Source of the DNA: Lachnospiraceae bacterium UBA7202
GTDB lineage: Bacteria > Bacillota > Clostridia > Lachnospirales > Lachnospiraceae
NCBI GenBank assembly: GCA_002490705.1
Contig: DKUO01000029.1
Span: 1 to 42,284 of the forward strand
DNA: 42,284 nt
Direction of reading: 5' to 3'
The notes beneath the pieces were generated by a model. That model was not told the origin of the DNA and made no database searches. It saw nothing but the letters and a program-made list of their open reading frames with translations. Positions 8,701 through 14,774 of the stretch are shown one piece after another. Both the position numbers and the translations under genes were made by a program. The number at the start of each line of letters is the position of its first letter. Positions within the stretch are counted from its first letter, which is position 1.

Positions 8701-10260
8701 GGCACCTATGTGATGCGGGTGAAGGCTGGCACGAATCAATTTGCCGGTGAACCAAGCGACGCCGTTAAGATAGGCGCTTACCAGATCAAAGTGACCTTTA
8801 TGGTGGACGGGACGAAATACAGGGAGGTTTCCGTGGATTATGGCGCGGCTCTGACGGATATCCCGCCCGTACCGGCGAAGGACAATGCCATAGGCGCGTG
8901 GTGCATGGACGAACAGGGGACAACACCCGCCGTATTCACAAACATCACTGCGGATATGACCGTCTATGCGGTCTACACCACAACCTACACCGTCACCTTA
9001 CAGACAGGCACAGGCTATACCCTGTCGGCGCAGCCAGACAGCGAAAGCCCCGTCAAGGAGGGCGGCAGCTTTACCTTCCGCTTTGCACTGGCAGACGGCT
9101 ACCAGCGGAACGCCAATTTTGCGGTGAAAGTAAACGGCGTGAAAGTGGAACTGACGGTGCAGGAACCCTACACCTATACCATCACGGACATCAGGGAGAA
9201 CAAGACGGTCACCGTGGAGGGCGTAGGGAAGAAACCGGGCGGAAAACCCGCAGACGGCGGGGACAAAGAGGAAGACCCGAAGCCGGAGCCGGAGGACCCG
9301 TCACCCAAGCCGGACGACCAGACGCCGGAGAATCCGGCACCGAAACCGCCCGTGACGCCGCCTGCGAAACCCACATCACCCGCACCGGCACCCGGCGAAA
9401 CACCCCCGGCAGGGAAACAGCCGGAAGGCAGACCGGGAAAGACACCAGAACAGAAAGAAACCACAGAGCCGGAGAAAACCGGGGAACCGAAAGAAGAACC
9501 CGGCACAGAGGCAGGGACGCCGAAGCCGGATGGCACAGATTTCGGGCAGACTACAGGCACACCGGCAAAACAGGCGGAAGTGAAGATAGGAGACGGCACG
9601 GTCATCGTGACGGTGGTATGTGAGGAAGAAAAATGCACCGCCACAGTGGCGGACACCGAAAAGGTAGTGGAGGCAGTCCTGACGCCCGACCAGCAGGAAC
9701 TTGTAAACGGCGGCGAGACCATAGAGATCAGGATAGACGTGACCGATATCTCCGAGAAAGTACCTGCGCAGGATAAGGAAGTGATCGAGAGCGGCATCGA
9801 GGCATACCGCGAAGAAGTACCCGGACTCGTGCTTGGCATGTACGTTGATATCTCCATGTTTATCAAGATAGGAGCGGGTGACTGGAACGCCATCACCGAG
9901 ACGGACGAACCCATAGAAGTGGTGGTAAACATTCCCGAAAAGCTGCTAAGTGACAATAGGGAGTTTTATATCATCCGTGCCCATAACGGGGAGTATACCT
10001 TTATGAATGACATGGATGATGCTCCCGACACCATCACGGTCAGCACGGATCTGTTCTCCAGCTACGCCATCGCGTATGTGGAGACGGAAGGTGCAGGAGC
10101 AGACAGCGGGGCGAAATGCGGACTCTGCCATATCTGCCCGACCTTCTTGGGGATATGTTACTTTATCTGGCTGGCATTTATCATAGCGGTCATAGCGATT
10201 GTGGTATTTGCGGTAATGCACAGGAAGAAAGAGGATGAGCCGGAGGAACGGAAGGGTTAA
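2722..10260 (+). CDS. Giant modular membrane-anchored surface protein (adhesin-like)
   Basis: Predicted 2,512-residue exported protein. The ATG at 2722 follows GGGAGG by 8 bases. Basic residues and a hydrophobic stretch (about 12-42, ending VFAS) form a signal peptide. Residues about 90-215 are extremely acidic (Glu/Asp/Thr). Residues about 400-680 have the Gly-rich GGGIYI pattern of a beta-helix, and 730-830 resemble a cadherin-like beta-sandwich. Residues 910-1215 hold four Listeria-Bacteroides (Flg_new/InlB-type) repeats marked by KTGYTFAGW. Ig- and fibronectin-like modules follow, including repeats ending IPARPAKP. A further beta-rich region leads to a Pro/Glu linker (about 2175-2270), a conserved-looking C-terminal domain, and one membrane segment (about 2473-2497) before a basic tail. 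There is no LPXTG. Likely a cell-envelope adhesin carried by the mobile element; the ligand is unknown. Confidence 0.85.
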   Translation: MDEQRAWLKARRKRRLRILAVMLSVCVLFTTYPDILATLSVFASEEQAQAEGRYISSFTALSDEIREQTVPVGTELTELSLPDTLEAVVTERSSEDTAGQPENDGKEDSGENDGEESDGDTTGTEDEDSSTGETEEGEPSDSEQENTEENEDADAGEETGDEQDTQPEKDQESEETDGKAAAGDEETADTEEEENTEESAPSEEQQESAVSQETHTVTMQEYHAENVIPVQTLENTQTEKQEETVTIDGVAWQSEPEYDGSAEGTYTFTAVLPEDYALAEGVSLPQIMVTVEVESGIDVIIQTLLDRIAALPDVEEYLASEPDMEDEGAYAEWEEKLYAYAEEALAIWEEYEALTEEQQTQITEEELTKLTAWVELAEQFSDHAVMLADDSEHHGESGWQALTVSNTELSGGNYYLAKDIEIDDTITITGNVTLCLNGQTLKHLGDTGSVIRVKQGVTFTLCDCSGNDRGCITGGKGDSSLTEGNTVCGGGIGLEKEAHFIMLGGTIFGNGADNGGGIYIGESAIFEMNGGCIINNTVGKGYDNPTVFGVGGAIFAQVSSNVSITNGIICENKSNCEAGGIYLSQSAKLILKTRNETDIISITGNIAYDGGGGLYALYSSSTELAGNVTINGNKDENGNPDNIHLKNRTLITVTDRLTGSFGVSTQWLPNSGKTDANSPFITIVQSGNGYKILEEDFACFSSDNTTYSVLMKEDNDGRGKVLVLGNESTGNLSGMDLSIKDGSSGEEINLSPNFAETTYEYTVTVPNSVKAVGIEATPKNSDAVVAMTIQNADKTTDTTVQADNISLAEGENTIKVNVTEGDASKVYIITIKREEAPAGNPVTITAYKDGVKWEDTPLPTYKLKLTTDSSAPFTTNLTAVPDGTYHIYYDYGSDTDIDTGKTINVNGAEATAEVYYHTVTFYDGDTALTTPAQQIVLKDKKASAPAASTNPTKTGYTFDKWVIKKDGGSSIAYDFTKAVNAKTSVYASWTADQYTIIYNGMDNATLSTKPEKHTYGTATTIGNPSKTGYTFAGWKVNNGNTAVKELVLGAKDYTADITLTATWTPEQYDITYNGIKGATLSPQLEKHTYGTETTISDPTKTGYTFAGWKVNDSTEATTNLTLSATGYTAAITLTATWTPNTYQVTFNKDGADGGDTTASKDVTYDSTYGNLPVPTRTGYTFKGWYTEESGQGKKVTADTKVTTADNHTLHAHWLDETPPDKPVLQDGVTLPKPEVWTNNQTTIPLKLYDGVGVNKLLVSVDGSQTYEEVSGFSNNKAGNVNYEYKVQSGEHTYQFKAVDAAGNVSVASALFTVKLDQTKPVIGTLTYDDAVHTNLWHWIIGKKSMVVHVPVTDAGSGVEKISYTMTPRDAAGNLDSNSAETKTAAVTDSEAKITFDRDFRGTITINCADRVGNAADSVTIGADAGGVIVEDTPPDITILADRNISDTQKTQPDGVDVSEGYYNSAPALLATVKDDTGNAITAGIATVKYKVGDGTEQSVAASASVLQEEVTFTIPASEIPPGITEITVTATDNAGNTATKPITVKVKGPEKTPAAVIDYRQEELTGLVPGGSYTIDDTAYTADGEGRIPIIEGWFGKSVSIIKKGNGSETTDSTAQTLSIPARPAAPGAPELRTRDDKSITLEPITGAQYRLADGTDNWQDSTAFTGLAQKTIYSFKAYYPATDTSFASAESSPAQIATMPTAPTPDKLRIGYAAETLTLTDGIEAFADAGCTTPVTAGSVTAYMGQTIYIRYPANGIIPASLTTPVPIPARPAKPAPGKEDASYPKATDGAITGLTPGTTYEYRVKDTDGDFGAWKTAAPNGTKIENLPAGDYEVRVKAVETGNASFQSEAAAVTIEAKPATKYETPDIRIDYPAETLTGFVPGAKYTIGSDTITAGADGTLPIKKDWFGTTLSITRNGNDKDKLDSDPQSLPIPARPAKPTPTGVDVSTAGGTGKLTGLTAGTAYEVSTDGGKTWASHTADGSGQITGLLPGTYVMRVKAGTNQFAGEPSDAVKIGAYQIKVTFMVDGTKYREVSVDYGAALTDIPPVPAKDNAIGAWCMDEQGTTPAVFTNITADMTVYAVYTTTYTVTLQTGTGYTLSAQPDSESPVKEGGSFTFRFALADGYQRNANFAVKVNGVKVELTVQEPYTYTITDIRENKTVTVEGVGKKPGGKPADGGDKEEDPKPEPEDPSPKPDDQTPENPAPKPPVTPPAKPTSPAPAPGETPPAGKQPEGRPGKTPEQKETTEPEKTGEPKEEPGTEAGTPKPDGTDFGQTTGTPAKQAEVKIGDGTVIVTVVCEEEKCTATVADTEKVVEAVLTPDQQELVNGGETIEIRIDVTDISEKVPAQDKEVIESGIEAYREEVPGLVLGMYVDISMFIKIGAGDWNAITETDEPIEVVVNIPEKLLSDNREFYIIRAHNGEYTFMNDMDDAPDTITVSTDLFSSYAIAYVETEGAGADSGAKCGLCHICPTFLGICYFIWLAFIIAVIAIVVFAVMHRKKEDEPEERKG

Positions 10261-10287
10261 GGAAAACCGGCAGCTTTTAACGGGGGT

Positions 10288-10377
10288 TTGGGGTACTCCC
10301 CAACAAGCAAAGCGAGCTGCCGCAGGCGGTGAAGCGGGGATTGGGATATCCGAAAGGATATCCTAATCCATTGCTTG
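10288..10377 (+). other. Structured intergenic region after the surface-protein gene
   Basis: Three pairings are visible. TTGGGG (10288-10293) pairs with CCCCAA (10298-10303). CAAGCAA (10304-10310) pairs with TTGCTTG (10371-10377) and encloses a long hairpin at 10338-10369 with a GAAA loop (13 pairs, one mismatch). There is no strong U-tract after any of them, so this may be a processed RNA element or an mRNA-stabilising structure rather than a simple terminator. Confidence 0.45.
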
Positions 10378-10531
10378 CAAAAACGCCCGATATGGTATGA
10401 ATGGAAGAAAATAAGTCTTATATGGAATACAGGATGGAAAGGCAGGGATAAAAGAGAATTTATCGCTGTCTTTCTTGTTGCAGTGCATTTCTGACGAAAA
10501 AGACAGGTGGAAGTGTAAAGGGGGGAAACAA

Positions 10532-11230
10532 ATGAAGGAGAGGATGCTTGTCATTGGATATGACAGACCGGCAGCGCCGGAACGGAAATGGGGATGGGCC
10601 TGTGGCGGGGTACACCCCTACTATGCGGAAAGCATAAGGAAAGCGGCAAAAGAACTGGATGGAGGAACAGGGTATTCACTGGTGCTGATCTTTGGCAGGG
10701 TGAATGTCATGGATGCGGTCAGGACGGTCAGACGGGTCAGCAATGTCCCGATACTCGTCATACGGAAACAGTATGATGGCATGGAAAAGATCGCCGTACT
10801 GGAGAGCGGTGCGGATGAATACATACAGTGCCCGGTCCGGCTGGAGGAAGGCATGGCAAGCGTCCACGCGCTGATCCGGAGATACACGAAGTGGAATCCC
10901 TGTTATGGCTATGTCGGCTGTGAACCGTCAAAGGAGGGACTCTGCATCATCCCGGAATACCGCAAAGTCTTTGTCAACAACAGAGAACTTTTCTTTCCGG
11001 GCAGGGAGTTTGACCTGTTACATACGCTTGTTTCCTGTCCGGGGAGAGTGTTTACTTATGAACAGCTTTTTTATAAGGTGTGGAAGGAGGAAGGGGACCA
11101 CGCGGAGAGCATCATGCACTCCTGCATAAAAAGAATCCGCCGCAGGCTGGAAACCGTATCCGGCTTTTCTGCCAGGATTGAAAATGTCCGTGGTGTCGGA
11201 TACCGTTATCAGGAGCAGGAGGTCTTGTAG
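10532..11230 (+). CDS. OmpR/PhoB-like winged-helix regulator with degenerate receiver
   Basis: Predicted 232-residue protein. The ATG at 10532 follows a purine-rich GGGGGG box. The C-terminal 100 residues are a clear winged-helix DNA-binding domain (FPGREFDLLHTLVSCPGRVFTYEQL, ending RIENVRGVGYRY). The N-terminal half has receiver-like spacing but lacks key residues. The strand that normally ends in the phospho-acceptor Asp reads YSLVLIFGRV, the acidic pocket is missing, and the usual TKP Lys is replaced in YIQCPV. It therefore probably does not work by Asp phosphorylation. It sits between the surface-protein gene and the sigma-like gene in the mobile region; its targets are unknown. Confidence 0.82.
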   Translation: MKERMLVIGYDRPAAPERKWGWACGGVHPYYAESIRKAAKELDGGTGYSLVLIFGRVNVMDAVRTVRRVSNVPILVIRKQYDGMEKIAVLESGADEYIQCPVRLEEGMASVHALIRRYTKWNPCYGYVGCEPSKEGLCIIPEYRKVFVNNRELFFPGREFDLLHTLVSCPGRVFTYEQLFYKVWKEEGDHAESIMHSCIKRIRRRLETVSGFSARIENVRGVGYRYQEQEVL

Positions 11231-11328
11231 ATAATAACGGATAAAGATAATGTGTGATCGGAAACACCGAACATAAAAAAATAAGGCAAAGTATTGTCCT
11301 GACAGAGTTATGACAGAATGTGGTCGTA

Positions 11329-11353
11329 TATTTGCAGTGCGGATCTGCAAATA
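11329..11353 (+). repeat. Perfect 9-base inverted repeat before the sigma-like gene
   Basis: TATTTGCAG (11329-11337) and CTGCAAATA (11345-11353) form a perfect dyad around 7 bases. There is no U-tract, so it is more likely a protein-binding operator than a terminator. The 327 bases between the regulator stop (11230) and the next start (11558) hold nothing else I can name. Confidence 0.5.
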
Positions 11354-11557
11354 GGGATGAGATATGGGAGAGTGCTTTGCCGCCAAAGGATTACGGAGAT
11401 CGAGAGGGAATCTGTAGTGCCTGTATTGCCGCGTCTGGTAGTTTTTACCGGGCACGGCGTTTTTTTTGTGCAAGAGTGGCGGCGTATGCTGTCGGCTGCC
11501 GCTCTCCGCCGGCTCCGGAATTTGATACCTGTCAACTATCAGATTTCGGAGGTGCGT

Positions 11558-12001
11558 ATGAAAGAGAGGAAGTTTTATTTACATATAGAAGGAAAACGGA
11601 TCAGGGTAAGCGAGGAGGTGTACCGGGAATATTACAAGGGCGAACGCAAGGAACGGTATTTTATGAAGGACCTGAAGGCGGAGCGGATCACGATCGACCC
11701 GCAGACAGGAGAGGTCACGGTAATGCCGGGGCGGGAGGATTCCTATGAACGGCTGCTGGAGAGGCACAGGCAGTTTGCGTCTTACGGCAGCATGGAGGAA
11801 CAGACCGTCCGGTCACTCCTGTTAGAGCAGGCGCTTGGGAAACTGACCGAAAAGGAGCGCGAACTGATCGAGGAACTTTACTTTCTGGAAAAAACGGAAC
11901 GGCAGGTCAGCGACGCGCTCCATATGGCAAAGACGACCCTGCGCCGCAGACATACGGAAGCCCTAAACAAGCTGCGGGACATTTTAGGGGAAGAAAACTA
12001 A
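11558..12001 (+). CDS. Small sigma-70-like factor (region 4 HTH) of a mobile element
   Basis: Predicted 147-residue protein. The ATG at 11558 follows GGAGGTG at 5 bases; a longer frame open from 11318 has no such site. Residues about 85-145 resemble sigma-70 region 4 (KLTEKERELIEELYFLEKTERQVSDALHMAKTTLRRR), a -35-type helix-turn-helix. The N-terminal part (FYLHIEGKRIRVSEEVYREYY) is typical of short sigma-like proteins in conjugative elements of Firmicutes. No region 2 is visible, so it may not be a free-standing sigma factor. It probably regulates element genes. It ends in a run of A and T. Confidence 0.8.
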   Translation: MKERKFYLHIEGKRIRVSEEVYREYYKGERKERYFMKDLKAERITIDPQTGEVTVMPGREDSYERLLERHRQFASYGSMEEQTVRSLLLEQALGKLTEKERELIEELYFLEKTERQVSDALHMAKTTLRRRHTEALNKLRDILGEEN

Positions 12002-12604
12002 AATTTTTTTGAAAAAGCGGACCAGCAGGCGATCCCCAGCGGCTAATAGTATAAGGGGAGTTTCGGTTCCCATCGGACTTTGACAAATAACAGGAATGTC
12101 CTGTTCATATCCAGTATCCAAGTTTCTCCCACTGTGCGGGGCTGTCAAACGACAAGCAGCCCAGGCACGGGCGCGATGACTGCCTGCGGCGGCGGACGGG
12201 GAGGGAACCATTTCCCTTTCAAACCCTCTGCCCCGTCAAACAAGATGACATCAAAGGCACGAGCGGCAACCCGGAGGGCCTGTGACCGGCGCGTGGCTGC
12301 GCCGGGACCGCCATGCACCGCCAGTAAAGGAGGACCGGCATATTCCCGTACCGCAGGGTCAAAGGGGGATACGGAGGGCAAGGCATGGGCAGCTTCGTCA
12401 ACTGCCGCCACCTGCTGTCGGTATCACGGCGCTTACAGCCATAAGCGGCTTGGATATTCCCGTACCGGGGTCAGAGCGAAGGGGCGGTCATGCCGTCCCG
12501 GAATACGGTACATGGAGTGAAATATTCAGATATATAATGGCAGACCGGGGAAACGCGAAAGGGCGTCCCCGGCGCTGCTTAAGTTTAGAGAGGGGAAGAA
12601 TACA
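12002..12604 (+). other. GC-rich 600-base stretch without a convincing gene
   Basis: Overlapping short frames exist on both strands, but none has a good ribosome binding site with protein-like composition. Visible structure: a 30-base direct repeat around the shared core ATATTCCCGTACCG (12337-12368 and 12452-12484), and a strong hairpin 12545-12550/12567-12572 extended by 12553-12556/12563-12566. The region is much richer in G+C than the Xis and integrase genes after it. It could encode a structured RNA, be a degraded gene, or be an origin/recombination region. I cannot decide. Confidence 0.4.
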
Positions 12605-12964
12605 ATGCAGAAGAATGTGAGTATGGATGGAAAAGATAACAGGAATGATAAGTTAGTGGCGGCAATGGCTTATCTTGGTATTTTGGTGGTGGTGGCGTTT
12701 TTTATGGAGAGGAAAACACAGTTTGTCAGGTATCATCTGGGACAGGGAGCCACTTTGTTTGCGGTGGAAATCCTGTATGGCATTTTGTACCAGCTTCTGG
12801 CGGTAACGGTCCTGATGGTATCATGGCGGCTTTATCTGATCGTAAGGATCGTGGGATATGCGGCGTTCGTGTTCCCGGTACTTTCCGTGATCGGAATCAT
12901 AAATGTGGTGAACGGGCAGGAGAAGGAACTGCCGGTGATCGGGAAGATCAGGTTTTTCAGATAG
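12605..12964 (+). CDS. Small multi-pass membrane protein (DUF4870/Tic20-like)
   Basis: Predicted 119-residue protein starting at ATG 12605, after GAGGGGAAG. Three hydrophobic segments are visible at about 20-36, 50-70 and 78-100, separated by the motif RKTQFVRYHLGQGATLF, which is close to the KFVRFHAxQ pattern of DUF4870-type proteins. It lies between the sigma-like gene and the excisionase-like gene of the mobile region. Function unknown; membrane location is the only firm prediction. Confidence 0.7.
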   Translation: MQKNVSMDGKDNRNDKLVAAMAYLGILVVVAFFMERKTQFVRYHLGQGATLFAVEILYGILYQLLAVTVLMVSWRLYLIVRIVGYAAFVFPVLSVIGIINVVNGQEKELPVIGKIRFFR

Positions 12965-12997
12965 AAAGATTGGAGATGATGATAAGGAGGCAAAATT

Positions 12998-13192
12998 TTG
13001 AATAAAACGTTAGTGCGAGAGGCAGATGAAAAGATAACGGTTGATATTGATAGCCTGTCGGCAATGCTTTCCTGTGGACATGCTACAGCCCGAAAGATTG
13101 GAGAACAGGCTGAAGCCAGAATCTGTATAGGAAAGCGTGTTCTTTATTCAGTGGATCGTGTGAAAAAGTATATCAGAGACATATCTGAATAG
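12998..13192 (+). CDS. xis: Excisionase-like DNA-binding protein
   Basis: Predicted 64-residue protein with a TTG start at 12998, supported by AAGGAGG (12984-12990) 7 bases upstream. It has the winged-helix pattern of excisionase-family proteins: DIDSLSAMLSCGHATARKIGEQA, then a wing and RVLYSVDRVKKYI. It lies directly before the integrase gene, the usual xis-int order of Tn916-type elements, where Xis directs the integrase towards excision. The symbol is by analogy. Confidence 0.8.
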   Translation: MNKTLVREADEKITVDIDSLSAMLSCGHATARKIGEQAEARICIGKRVLYSVDRVKKYIRDISE

Positions 13193-13243
13193 AAAATATT
13201 AAGTGTTATTTTATCGAAATAATATAAATATTAGCTATTATCC

Positions 13244-13291
13244 GGAATGGTTTTATGGTATAATATAACCAGAACAAGATGAAGCCATTCC
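13244..13291 (+). promoter_or_regulatory. Promoter and inverted repeat before the integrase gene
   Basis: A perfect TATAAT (13259-13264) lies between the halves of an inverted repeat, GGAATGG (13244-13250) and CCATTCC (13285-13291). The -35 region (13236-13241, TATTAT) is poor, suggesting dependence on an activator or competition with a repressor at the dyad. It lies 41 bases before the integrase start. Confidence 0.45.
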
Positions 13292-13331
13292 ATTGTCAAT
13301 GAAAGGGGTGAATGAGGAGAGGAGTGGTTTT

Positions 13332-14546
13332 ATGGCAAGGAAAGACAATAAAGGAAGAAATCTACATACGGGTGAATCACAGCGAAGCAATGGAAGTTAT
13401 ATGTTTCGATATATGGATACAAGGAGCGGTAAGCGTCAGACAATCTATGCGGGCGAATTGCCCGAACTGAGAGCGAAGGAAAAAGAGGTTGCGAAAGATT
13501 TGGACGATCATATCCTGACGGATGGCAGCGCGAAGAAAATGACAGTCAATGCCCTTTTTGATTATTACATGGAGACGAAGGAACTGGCGGAAAATACGCG
13601 CAGTAACTATATAAAGATGTGGAATAATCATGTGAGAGACGAATTTGGAAATCGGAAGGTAGTACAGCTGCTTCCGTCTCATGTAAAGGCTTTTTATGCG
13701 AAGCTATCGCGGGCGGGATATTCGTACAGCACCATCAAACTTTTACATACGCTCCTGTACCCGGCGCTGGAACTGGCGGTTGATGATGATATCATTAGAA
13801 AGAATCCGGCAAAGAAAGCGTTGTCCAGTGATTACGGGACGCCGCCGGAGGAAAAAGAGATATTGACAGCAGATCAGCAGGAAAAGCTGTTTTCCCTTAT
13901 CTGCGAGAGTAATGTCTATAACGTATATGTACCGATGTTTATTGTGATGCTGGAAACGGGCTTAAGGTGCGGAGAATTGATCGGTCTGACATGGGCGGAT
14001 GTGGACATGGAGAACAGGGAGCTTTCCATAAACCATCAGCTGATTTATAAGGATTGGGGCAATGGCTACGGATTCCGGGCATCCACACCTAAGACGAGGG
14101 CAGGCATACGGACCATCCCGTTTACAGAGAGCGTGTATAAAGCCTTTTTAGAGCAGAAGAAGATCAATTTTATGCTCGGTCGGCGCAGTACAGAGGAGAT
14201 AGACGGATACTCTGACTTTATATTTCTGGCGAAAACAGGAAGACCGTTGATGCCCAGCGCAGTCAATAACGTGATCTACAACGTGGTAGATAAATATAAT
14301 AAGGAAGAAGTAGTAAAGGCGAAGAAAGAGCATCGCAAGGCGGAACTTCTTCCGAAAATCTCAGCCCACAACTTACGGCATACCGCCTGCACCAACATGG
14401 CAAGGCAGGGCATGAACATAAAGGTGCTGCAGTATCTCATGGGACACGCCCACAGCGATGTGACGATGGATGTATATAACCATATCGCCGGCAGGCAGGA
14501 TGTCAGAGAGGAAGTCGAGAGGTATGCGCTGGCAGTAGGCGGCTGA
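13332..14546 (+). CDS. int: Tn916-type tyrosine recombinase (integrase)
   Basis: Predicted 404-residue site-specific recombinase. The ATG at 13332 follows GAGGAGAGGAG. The N-terminus (MARKDNKGRNLHTGESQR) matches the arm-binding domain of Tn916-family integrases, and a SAM-like core-binding domain spans about 70-170. The catalytic residues are visible: Arg in TGLRCGELIGL, HxxR in SAHNLRHTA, His in MGHAHSDVT and the nucleophilic Tyr in MDVYNHI. It would integrate and excise the element with Xis. The gene ends 128 bases before the clpB control region, so the attachment site lies in between. Confidence 0.93.
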   Translation: MARKDNKGRNLHTGESQRSNGSYMFRYMDTRSGKRQTIYAGELPELRAKEKEVAKDLDDHILTDGSAKKMTVNALFDYYMETKELAENTRSNYIKMWNNHVRDEFGNRKVVQLLPSHVKAFYAKLSRAGYSYSTIKLLHTLLYPALELAVDDDIIRKNPAKKALSSDYGTPPEEKEILTADQQEKLFSLICESNVYNVYVPMFIVMLETGLRCGELIGLTWADVDMENRELSINHQLIYKDWGNGYGFRASTPKTRAGIRTIPFTESVYKAFLEQKKINFMLGRRSTEEIDGYSDFIFLAKTGRPLMPSAVNNVIYNVVDKYNKEEVVKAKKEHRKAELLPKISAHNLRHTACTNMARQGMNIKVLQYLMGHAHSDVTMDVYNHIAGRQDVREEVERYALAVGG

Positions 14547-14550
14547 GTGC

Positions 14551-14596
14551 TTACACCAAAAAATAAAAAAATGGTGTAAATTTGGTGTAAAACACC
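14551..14596 (+). repeat. Inverted repeats just after the integrase gene
   Basis: TTACACCA (14551-14558) and TGGTGTAA (14572-14579) are a perfect 8-base dyad with an A-rich centre, followed by GGTGT (14584-14588) and ACACC (14592-14596). The shared GTGTAA unit appears three times. Repeats of this kind next to int genes can be arm-binding sites of the recombinase or part of the attachment site. A terminator role is less likely because no U-tract follows. Confidence 0.4.
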
Positions 14597-14629
14597 TGTT
14601 ATTATTACTTTATAGAAATTTTAGAACCC

Positions 14630-14656
14630 GCAAACCCGCATAAATACTGGGTTTGC
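14630..14656 (+). repeat. Inverted repeat in the element-chromosome junction
   Basis: GCAAACCC (14630-14637) and GGGTTTGC (14649-14656) pair perfectly around 11 bases and are followed by AAAATTAA. It lies 19 bases before CIRCE. It may be an attachment-site core or the remains of a terminator of the gene that preceded clpB before insertion. Confidence 0.4.
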
Positions 14657-14674
14657 AAAATTAAGCATAAATAA

Positions 14675-14701
14675 TTAGCACTCATCTCTTGACAGTGCTA
14701 A
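14675..14701 (+). promoter_or_regulatory. CIRCE operator (HrcA binding site) of clpB
   Basis: TTAGCACTC (14675-14683), nine bases, then CAGTGCTAA (14693-14701). This is the CIRCE consensus TTAGCACTC-N9-GAGTGCTAA with one mismatch. It overlaps the -35 box of the clpB promoter, so HrcA would block polymerase until heat or misfolded protein releases it. CIRCE usually controls groESL and dnaK; its use at clpB is known in some Firmicutes. Confidence 0.9.
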
Positions 14702-14717
14702 CAAACCGTTGTATTGT
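14689..14717 (+). promoter_or_regulatory. Sigma-A promoter of clpB
   Basis: A perfect TTGACA (14689-14694), a 17-base spacer and TATTGT (14712-14717). The -35 box lies inside the right half of CIRCE. It leaves a leader of about 50 bases before the ATG at 14775. Confidence 0.8.
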
Positions 14718-14774
14718 GATAGTGTAAATAGAACAGTGGAAGTGCACATCTGTATTTACGAGGAGGTGTATATT

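Larger units (their letters stand above)
1..14660. mobile_element. Integrase-proximal part of an integrative element (left limit not found)
   Basis: Genes typical of integrative conjugative elements (sigma-like factor, excisionase, Tn916-type integrase) abut an ordinary chromosomal gene, clpB. Upstream cargo includes a toxin-antitoxin pair and a giant surface protein. No relaxase, coupling protein or type IV secretion gene is inside the window, so transfer functions must be elsewhere or absent. The right limit is placed between the integrase stop (14546) and the CIRCE operator (14675). The left limit is arbitrary: I found no matching direct repeat near base 1. Confidence 0.55.

Noticed and set aside
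8898..9956. Overlapping frames on both strands in the Pro/Glu linker
   Set aside because: Low-complexity shadows of the surface-protein gene.
12080..12620. Three overlapping frames in the GC-rich stretch
   Set aside because: No ribosome binding site with consistent protein-like composition on either strand; kept as non-coding.
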